From NCBI GenBank assembly GCA_963932545.1, contig CAWVRH010000003.1, forward strand, positions 62,001 through 126,000: a stretch of 64,000 nt of DNA, read 5' to 3'. The number at the start of each line of letters is the position of its first letter. The stretch's first letter is position 1. Position numbers and translations under genes: made by a program. The stretch comes from UBA8337 sp963932545. GTDB taxonomy: Bacteria > Pseudomonadota > Alphaproteobacteria > RS24. This document shows, one piece after another, positions 59,071-64,000 of the stretch. The notes under the pieces are model-generated. The model saw only the letters and a program-made list of their open reading frames with translations, was not told the origin of the DNA and searched no databases.

Positions 59071-59874
59071 ATGACCGAAGCTGCCAAGAAACCCGTGAGC
59101 CCAAATGCGCCCACGCCGGAAACGGTCCTCAGCGTCGAACATTATACCGACCGACTGTTCAAGTTTCGCCTTACCCGCCCACAAGCTTTTCGCTTTCGCT
59201 CGGGCGAGTTTATTATGATTGGCTTGCCGCAAGAAAACGGAAAACCGCTTTTGCGCGCCTATAGTATTGCCAGCCCGAGTTGGGACGACACGGTGGAGTT
59301 TTACTCGATTAAAGTTCCCGATGGCCCGCTGACTTCGCAGCTGCAAAAAATTGGCGAGGGCGATAAAGTCTTGCTCGGCAAAAAACCTGTCGGCACTTTG
59401 GTACTGGATGCGTTGAAACCGGGCAAGCGGCTTTGGATGTTCTCTACGGGCACAGGCTTTGCGCCTTTCGCCAGTCTGGTACGCGACCCAGAAACCTATG
59501 AGAAATTCGACGAAGTTATCGTCAGTCACACCTGCCGCGATGTGGCCGAGTTGGCCTATAGCCGCGAGATCGTGGATGGATTTTTAAACGACCCAGACTT
59601 GGGCGAGATTGCGCAAGGTAAATTGCGCCTCTACCAAAGCTGCACGCGCGAAGAATTTGAAAACACAGGTCGCCCAACCGATCTCATTCGGTCGGGAAAA
59701 TTATTCGAAGACCTCGGTCTTGAGCGCCTTGACCCAAGTGTCGACAGAGCGATGATTTGCGGCTCTATCGATATGACCAAAGAGTTGAAAGACTTGATGG
59801 AAGAACATGGGCTGCGCGAAGGCGCCAACTCAGACCCGGCCGATTTTGTCATCGAGCGGGCCTTCGTTGACTAG
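59071..59874 (+). CDS. fpr: Ferredoxin-NADP reductase
   Basis: 267 residues. FAD domain (about 10-110) with LRAYSIASP and NAD(P) domain with STGTGFAPFASLVRDP. It ends FVIERAFVD, the subclass I bacterial Fpr C-terminus. It passes electrons between NADPH and ferredoxin or flavodoxin and is often part of the oxidative-stress response. The stop is inside a 12-bp tandem duplication. Confidence 0.93.
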   Translation: MTEAAKKPVSPNAPTPETVLSVEHYTDRLFKFRLTRPQAFRFRSGEFIMIGLPQENGKPLLRAYSIASPSWDDTVEFYSIKVPDGPLTSQLQKIGEGDKVLLGKKPVGTLVLDALKPGKRLWMFSTGTGFAPFASLVRDPETYEKFDEVIVSHTCRDVAELAYSREIVDGFLNDPDLGEIAQGKLRLYQSCTREEFENTGRPTDLIRSGKLFEDLGLERLDPSVDRAMICGSIDMTKELKDLMEEHGLREGANSDPADFVIERAFVD

Positions 59875-59889
59875 AGAGTTGACTAGAGA
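59866..59889. repeat. 12-bp tandem duplication across the fpr stop codon
   Basis: GTTGACTAGAGA is repeated exactly (59866-59877 and 59878-59889), then GTTG starts a third. The unit contains the stop TAG, so the duplication adds a second in-frame stop. It occupies the gap to the convergent gene. Confidence 0.9.
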
Positions 59890-59894
59890 GTTGG

Positions 59895-61181
59895 TTAACC
59901 TGTTTTAAGGCCGCCCAAGTCTAACTCAATAAATTTGCCGCCTTGGCTGGCGAGCTGGCGCAGCGTGTCGGAAATTTTCACATCTGCGTTTTCGCTGTGC
60001 AGGGCTTCCATTGTGGCCAGAATTTTCTCTGCTCCAACCAAATCGCCATAGGCCATGGGGCCACCTGTATCGCCTGGCCAGCCGTAGCCATACGACCAAA
60101 TCACATCGACATCGCTTGGGCGTTGGGCTTTGTTTTCTTCCAAAATAATCAGCGCTTCATTGACCATTGGATGCAGGCAACGCGCCAGAATATCGGCTTC
60201 CGACAGGCCCGCTTCGCCCGGCGCAATGCCCGTGACATCGGCGATGACAGCTTCCGTAACTTTCGAGGGGCTGCGCTGGCGGTTTTCGTCATAATCGTAA
60301 AAACCGGCACCGGTTTTTTGGCCGCGACGGTCCATTTCGCACAATGTATCGCGAATGGGGTTGGAGGTCGTCGCCCCTTTTTTCCAGCCGATATCGAGGC
60401 CTGCCAAATCAGACATTTGGAACGGCCCCATTTTAAAGCCGAAATTATTAAACGCGGCATCGACATCCCACGGCAGCACGCCGCGTTTTACCAATTCATT
60501 GGATTGGAACTGGCGCGCCGCCAAAATGCGGTTGCCCACAAAACCCGGGCAGACGCCCACAAGGGTTGCCACTTTGCCAATTTTCACCGCGATATCCATG
60601 GACGTTGCCACCACATCTTCGGCGGTATCATCGGCGCGAACGATTTCTAGAAGTTTCATCACATTGGCCGGCGAGAAGAAATGTAAGCCAATGACATCTT
60701 GCGGGCGCGAGGTTTGCGCGGCAATCGCATCAATATCCAAGCCAGATGTATTGGTGCCCAAAATCGCGCCCTGTTTGGCGATACCGTCGAGGGTTTTAAA
60801 AATGGATTTTTTCAATTCCATATCTTCAAACACCGCCTCAATGATGAGGTCGCAATCGGCGAGTGCCGCCATATCCAAAGCGCCATCGATGCGGGCCATG
60901 CGCTCGGCGACTTCTTCGACGGGAAAACGTCCGCGGTCGGCGCTGCGTTGGTAATTGGCTTGAATGACGCCAAGCCCGCGCGTCAGGGCTTCTTCTTTGG
61001 TTTCAATCAGGATGACCTGAATGCCAGCGGTGGCAAAATTCATCGCAATACCGCCGCCCATCGTGCCTGCGCCAATAATGCCGACTTTGTGAATCGGGCG
61101 CAAATGGCTTCCCGAGGCCAGGCCGTCGATAACCCGCGCGGTTTGGGTGGCTTCATTCATATAGGCTGCAATATCACTCAT
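59895..61181 (-). CDS. 3-hydroxyacyl-CoA dehydrogenase
   Basis: 428 residues from ATG 61181 (AGGAGAG five bases upstream); a longer in-frame start at 61247 adds 22 unsupported residues. NAD-binding domain with VGIIGAGTMGGGIA (about 33-46) and the acyl-CoA loop NTSGLDI, then one full 3HCDH C-domain (about 215-310, PGFVGNRILAARQFQS) and a second C-domain copy (about 335-415). This is the dehydrogenase half of FadB/FadJ without the hydratase part, so the hydratase must be separate (echA at 32552 is a candidate). Confidence 0.92.
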   Translation of the reverse strand: MSDIAAYMNEATQTARVIDGLASGSHLRPIHKVGIIGAGTMGGGIAMNFATAGIQVILIETKEEALTRGLGVIQANYQRSADRGRFPVEEVAERMARIDGALDMAALADCDLIIEAVFEDMELKKSIFKTLDGIAKQGAILGTNTSGLDIDAIAAQTSRPQDVIGLHFFSPANVMKLLEIVRADDTAEDVVATSMDIAVKIGKVATLVGVCPGFVGNRILAARQFQSNELVKRGVLPWDVDAAFNNFGFKMGPFQMSDLAGLDIGWKKGATTSNPIRDTLCEMDRRGQKTGAGFYDYDENRQRSPSKVTEAVIADVTGIAPGEAGLSEADILARCLHPMVNEALIILEENKAQRPSDVDVIWSYGYGWPGDTGGPMAYGDLVGAEKILATMEALHSENADVKISDTLRQLASQGGKFIELDLGGLKTG

Positions 61182-61258
61182 TTTGTCTCTCCTGTTGGAC
61201 GTAAAATATCTGCTTGGCATCATGTCGATTTGTGTGGGGGTGAGCAAGCCTGATTGCG

Positions 61259-61288
61259 CTTAAATTTTAAGTAAAGGCGGCCTATAGT
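61259..61288. promoter_or_regulatory. AT-rich palindrome and -10 box before the tautomerase gene
   Basis: CTTAAA-T-TTTAAG (61259-61271) is a perfect palindrome in the 138-base divergent gap. TATAGT (61283-61288) follows as a -10 candidate for the tautomerase gene, whose ribosome site AGGGAGA is at 61307-61313. Operator or UP-element. Confidence 0.4.
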
Positions 61289-61319
61289 CGAGTTTAAGGG
61301 TTAGCTAGGGAGATAAGCC

Positions 61320-61523
61320 ATGCCGATGATCAATGTAAAAATTACCAAAGAAGGCGCCACCACCGAGCAGAAAAAACAAGTGATGGCCGAGATGACTGAA
61401 GTGCTGGCGCGTGTGTTAGGCAAAAACCCTGCCACCACGATTGTCATCATCGACGAAGTGGAAACCGAAAATTGGGCCATCGGCGGTGAACCCGTGAACG
61501 AGTTGCGCAAGCGGGTTTCTTAA
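61320..61523 (+). CDS. 4-oxalocrotonate tautomerase-like protein
   Basis: 67 residues, the typical length. The N-terminal proline after Met removal (PMINVKITKEG) is the catalytic base of the family, which fixes the start at 61320. Homologues isomerise unsaturated keto-acids in aromatic breakdown via meta-cleavage; no meta-cleavage genes are nearby, so the substrate is open. Confidence 0.88.
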   Translation: MPMINVKITKEGATTEQKKQVMAEMTEVLARVLGKNPATTIVIIDEVETENWAIGGEPVNELRKRVS

Positions 61524-61533
61524 GCCTGAGCCT

Positions 61534-63354
61534 CTATTGGCTATTATACCAAATCGGTGACGAGAAAGCGCGCTCGCGCAACACGCTTGTGTGTTTGGTA
61601 ATCGCCGGGTCTTTTTCCATAGCAATCGCATCCAGCAAAGTGTGGCGCGTGCTTGGCAATTCTAAAACGCGGACATAATAAAACGCGTTTTGCGTTGGGT
61701 TGAAATCCGGGTCCGTCCAGACGGTGGCCAATTGACTGGCGCCGCCTTCATGATGCGTGGTGGCATCGCGCAGGCGAACGTCTTGCTTGGTGACCTTGGC
61801 GCGTTTGGCGTCATAGATTTTTTCATGGCTCTTGCCGCTCGCATCGACCCAGCCTTTGATGACTTGCAGGCGGTCTAGGTTTTGGCTCATCGGGTCTTTG
61901 GCGGCGTGGATGAGCAATTGCATCGGCTTGGCTTTGGCGTGGCCGGTAATTTCGCTGCCCATGGGAACCCCTTTTTTATAACCAATTTTGGCGAGGTTCG
62001 GGCGTTTGGCGTCGTAAGATCTAAAGCGTGTGCCGCCAAATACCCGCAAGGCAATGCGCGGGCCAGACGTGGCATAAACTTCGCGGCGTTTGAACGCGGC
62101 CGTAATGCCATCGCGGGTGTTCTCTTCGGCCCAAACAGCCGACAGGCCTTGCGCCGAGGCGTCCCAGCCCACAGAGGTTGGCACCGTCGGTTTGTGTTTG
62201 GTTTCGGGGCGGCTGTCATTGGCATATTTACCGTGGAAATTGCCCTCATCCACACTGGCCAAAGCTGTGTGGCTATCGGAGGCGCCAACGACGCCGAATT
62301 TATACGGATTGGCGCCAATTTTTGTTTCTAGCTCCAGCCCACGACGAAGGCCTGAGCGCATAAAAGCGCCAACCGCAGGGGTGGCTTTTATCGAGCGTTT
62401 GCCATTTGGTAAAATATGCGGGCCGAGCAAATGTTTGTATTTTTCAAAGCCGGCAAATTCATCGACCGGCGACAAAATTGGGTGGGTTTCGCTGTCGCCT
62501 TTATATTGAATGACTTCTTCGACGGGCTCCCATTTGGCGCGCGCTTGGGCATAGGCCAAATCGACGGGATTGCCGCTTTCATCGACTTCAGGGAAAAAGC
62601 GCCCCAGAGAGAGGTTCATATTATGGCCAATGGCGACGAAATCTGTGTCGTATTTGGCAGAGGTTTTTTCCATCCACGCCCAAAGGTCACGCGGCTTGCT
62701 AGAATCGATCGACGAAAACGGCAAATAGCTTTTGGCCGTGTCGCCGCCATCGGGGGTAAACACAATGCGGTGCAAATTGACCGAATTGGGCATCGAGCTC
62801 CATTCCCAGCCGGTAAAGCTGGTGAATTTTCCGGGCTCATTATGAGCATCGGCAAAATCTACCATTTTGCTCCAAACCGAGGTGCGAACTTTTTTGGCGT
62901 TGATGGGAGCCAGCTCGCGCAGCTTGCCGCGCGCCACCAGTCCCACGATATCGGCAAACACTTCGTTTTGTTTGCCGGCTTTCAAATCCTCATAAATCCG
63001 TTTGCCCATTTTTGTGCGCAAAATGGCCGGGTTGCCCGCGTCAATTTCGGCAAAGACACCCAGAAACTCGGCATGGTCGGTGACCACGAGAAAATCGAGC
63101 GGGCGGTCAATGCGCACGCGCGCGCGATGGCCCGGATGCACCACCGGCAAGCCTTTGGCAAAGCGATAGGCCGTATCCGGGTCGGCCGTGCGATTGCCAA
63201 GCAAATAGGCATCGAGGGAAAACGAGGTATGCAAATGTGTGTCGCCCCAATAGAGCTGGGTCGGCGCATCGGCTGCCAAAGCTGGTGTGGCGTTCAAAGT
63301 GGCCATCGAAAGTGCCAGTGTCGTGGCGAGCAAACCTGTGCGGAGATTTTTCAT
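61534..63354 (-). CDS. DUF3604 family exported protein
   Basis: 606 residues. Signal peptide ends near TPALAAD. Then the family's metal-site motif GDTHLHTSFSLDA, with further conserved DHAEFLG and GHNMNLS elements. PHP-like fold; thought to be a periplasmic metalloenzyme, common in hydrocarbon- and steroid-degrading marine bacteria. Substrate not known. Ends 10 bases from the tautomerase stop. Confidence 0.88.
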   Translation of the reverse strand: MKNLRTGLLATTLALSMATLNATPALAADAPTQLYWGDTHLHTSFSLDAYLLGNRTADPDTAYRFAKGLPVVHPGHRARVRIDRPLDFLVVTDHAEFLGVFAEIDAGNPAILRTKMGKRIYEDLKAGKQNEVFADIVGLVARGKLRELAPINAKKVRTSVWSKMVDFADAHNEPGKFTSFTGWEWSSMPNSVNLHRIVFTPDGGDTAKSYLPFSSIDSSKPRDLWAWMEKTSAKYDTDFVAIGHNMNLSLGRFFPEVDESGNPVDLAYAQARAKWEPVEEVIQYKGDSETHPILSPVDEFAGFEKYKHLLGPHILPNGKRSIKATPAVGAFMRSGLRRGLELETKIGANPYKFGVVGASDSHTALASVDEGNFHGKYANDSRPETKHKPTVPTSVGWDASAQGLSAVWAEENTRDGITAAFKRREVYATSGPRIALRVFGGTRFRSYDAKRPNLAKIGYKKGVPMGSEITGHAKAKPMQLLIHAAKDPMSQNLDRLQVIKGWVDASGKSHEKIYDAKRAKVTKQDVRLRDATTHHEGGASQLATVWTDPDFNPTQNAFYYVRVLELPSTRHTLLDAIAMEKDPAITKHTSVLRERAFSSPIWYNSQ

Positions 63355-63425
63355 GGGGCATTCCTCAAAAGCTAAATAAGCCCCTTATTGTAGCAAAAGC
63401 CGAGGGTTTTGCAATTGCACACAGG

Positions 63426-63662
63426 TTAGTAATGCGGCGGCTTTTCATCTTGTAAAGAAGGCGCGCCGCCGCTGCCCGTGTCTTCTACTTCTTGCACGCG
63501 CTCCAGCAGAGCTTTTTGTTTGCGGGCCAGCGTCTCGCGCGCTTGTTCGGCCAAATGCAATTGGTCGCTCACTTCATCCAGCGTCTGGGCTTGGTGGGTC
63601 AGCATTTCTTCCAAAGCCGCCATGCGGCGCTCTAGGGCTTCAAGTTTGTCTATATCGGTCAT
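63426..63662 (-). CDS. slyX: SlyX family protein
   Basis: 78 residues, nearly all predicted coiled coil (DKLEALERRMAALEEML, then QLHLAEQARETLARK). Ends in PPHY, the strongly conserved SlyX terminus. Function unknown; in E. coli mutants it was linked to slyD-related phenotypes. Located just downstream of the Crp-type gene. Confidence 0.88.
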   Translation of the reverse strand: MTDIDKLEALERRMAALEEMLTHQAQTLDEVSDQLHLAEQARETLARKQKALLERVQEVEDTGSGGAPSLQDEKPPHY

Positions 63663-63714
63663 TCCAAATCCCTAGCACAGGGAAGGGTAAAAAGGCAAAG
63701 CGGCTGCTTGCTTG

Positions 63715-63759
63715 GAAGTTCAGTGCTTAGAAGTTCAGTGCTTAGAAGTTCAGTGCTTA
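63715..63759. repeat. Three-copy 15-bp tandem repeat at the Crp/Fnr gene end
   Basis: GAAGTTCAGTGCTTA occurs at 63715-63729, 63730-63744 and 63745-63759 without mismatch. The last unit contains the TGA stop (63750-63752, minus strand) of the regulator. In another frame the array would encode a LLSTE repeat, which is why a spurious longer ORF exists there. Confidence 0.93.
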
Positions 63760-64000
63760 ACAGCCAAGTCTTCCAACGCCGATTGGTCTTCCACGTTAAT
63801 GGCCCGATACGCGAGCGAGATAATCTTTTGCGTTTGCAATTCCTTGAGGGCCCGATGGGCCTGCAACCGCGATACGCCGCTTTCATGGCCAAGCTGGCTT
63901 TGCGTGACTTTAATCTCACTTTTGCCGGTATTTTGCATTTCCAATAAGGCGCTAACAACTCGGTTCAAGGGCTTGGGGGTCACCTCATCTGTGATGGTAA
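63750..64000 (-). CDS. C-terminal part of a Crp/Fnr-family regulator (runs off the right edge)
   Basis: The frame is open to the end of the window, so about 83 residues are visible. VTQSQLGHESGVSRLQAHRAL is the HTH_CRP winged-helix motif (20 residues of it shown here in part: TQSQLGHESGVSRL). The cAMP/effector-binding domain lies outside the window. A GTG at 63983 is unlikely to be the real start because the domain is incomplete. Ends with the tandem repeat across its stop. Confidence 0.75.
   Translation of the reverse strand, partial: TITDEVTPKPLNRVVSALLEMQNTGKSEIKVTQSQLGHESGVSRLQAHRALKELQTQKIISLAYRAINVEDQSALEDLAVKH

Noticed and set aside
63659..63958. 99-residue ORF with LLSTE repeats
   Set aside because: An artefact of the 15-bp tandem repeat read in another frame; the real gene is the Crp/Fnr-type frame.
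1..64000. tRNA, CRISPR, transposase, integrase or phage genes
   Set aside because: None seen in any gap or ORF; the gaps are short and the genes are core or metabolic.

Overview
The window is a gene-dense stretch of an alphaproteobacterial chromosome. Four things point there: the gene order (nfu-tsaB-rimI-fur-plsC-miaB-phoH-ybeY-corC-lnt, then metK-trmB and rimP-nusA-ylxR-infB-rbfA-truB-rpsO-pnp), the irr-fabA-fabB block, the dut-coaBC-ubiB-ubiE-mutM-echA-rpsT-dnaA neighbourhood, and alpha-specific families (Irr, MmcB, RegB/RegA, a YlxR-L7Ae fusion). The later catabolic and lipid genes suggest a free-living, probably marine, organism. Parvibaculales or a relative of Hyphomicrobiales is my guess; I cannot settle the order from sequence alone. 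I see no tRNA, rRNA, CRISPR, prophage or insertion sequence.

Layout. Bases 1-9.4 kb: Fe-S carrier, t6A and ms2i6A tRNA modification, Fur, phospholipid acyltransferase, and the PhoH-YbeY-CorC-Lnt RNA/envelope operon. A 26-codon remnant of a nitroreductase lies between nfu and tsaB. 9.4-21.7 kb: an XRE regulator that probably starts at a non-canonical codon, metK with a structured leader, trmB, then the translation/transcription operon behind an apparent attenuator, ending in rpsO and pnp with a hairpin-rich pnp leader. 21.7-31.2 kb, mostly minus strand: fabB, fabA, irr (plus strand), an SH3 protein, a ThiF/MoeB-like E1 enzyme, cysK, an Rrf2 regulator, dut, coaBC, ubiB, ubiE. 31.2-42.5 kb, plus strand: mutM, a small secreted protein, an enoyl-CoA hydratase, rpsT, dnaA, dnaN, recF, gyrB and a class A penicillin-binding protein. 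42.5-46.4 kb: Sco, a secreted ankyrin protein, the RegB/RegA redox two-component pair and MmcB.

46.5-64 kb is the accessory part: an MMPL/RND exporter, an ACAD10-type HAD protein, YciB, a spinster-like MFS carrier, a trans-acting enoyl-reductase/saccharopine-dehydrogenase-like protein, an HSL-type esterase, a GST, two SDRs, an outer-membrane protein paired with a DUF2946 protein, ferredoxin-NADP reductase, a 3-hydroxyacyl-CoA dehydrogenase, a 4-oxalocrotonate tautomerase, a DUF3604 protein, SlyX and the end of a Crp/Fnr regulator. Together they look like uptake and breakdown of lipid-like or hydrophobic substrates. Several divergent intergenic gaps here carry clear inverted repeats that look like operators.

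The most unusual unexplained signal is a recurring pattern of short perfect or near-perfect tandem duplications (9-39 bp) scattered through the window. Inside genes they are in frame; elsewhere they sit between genes or straddle stop codons. I found no complete new biological system; the most testable items are the candidate operators, the leader structures, the non-canonical start and the nitroreductase remnant.
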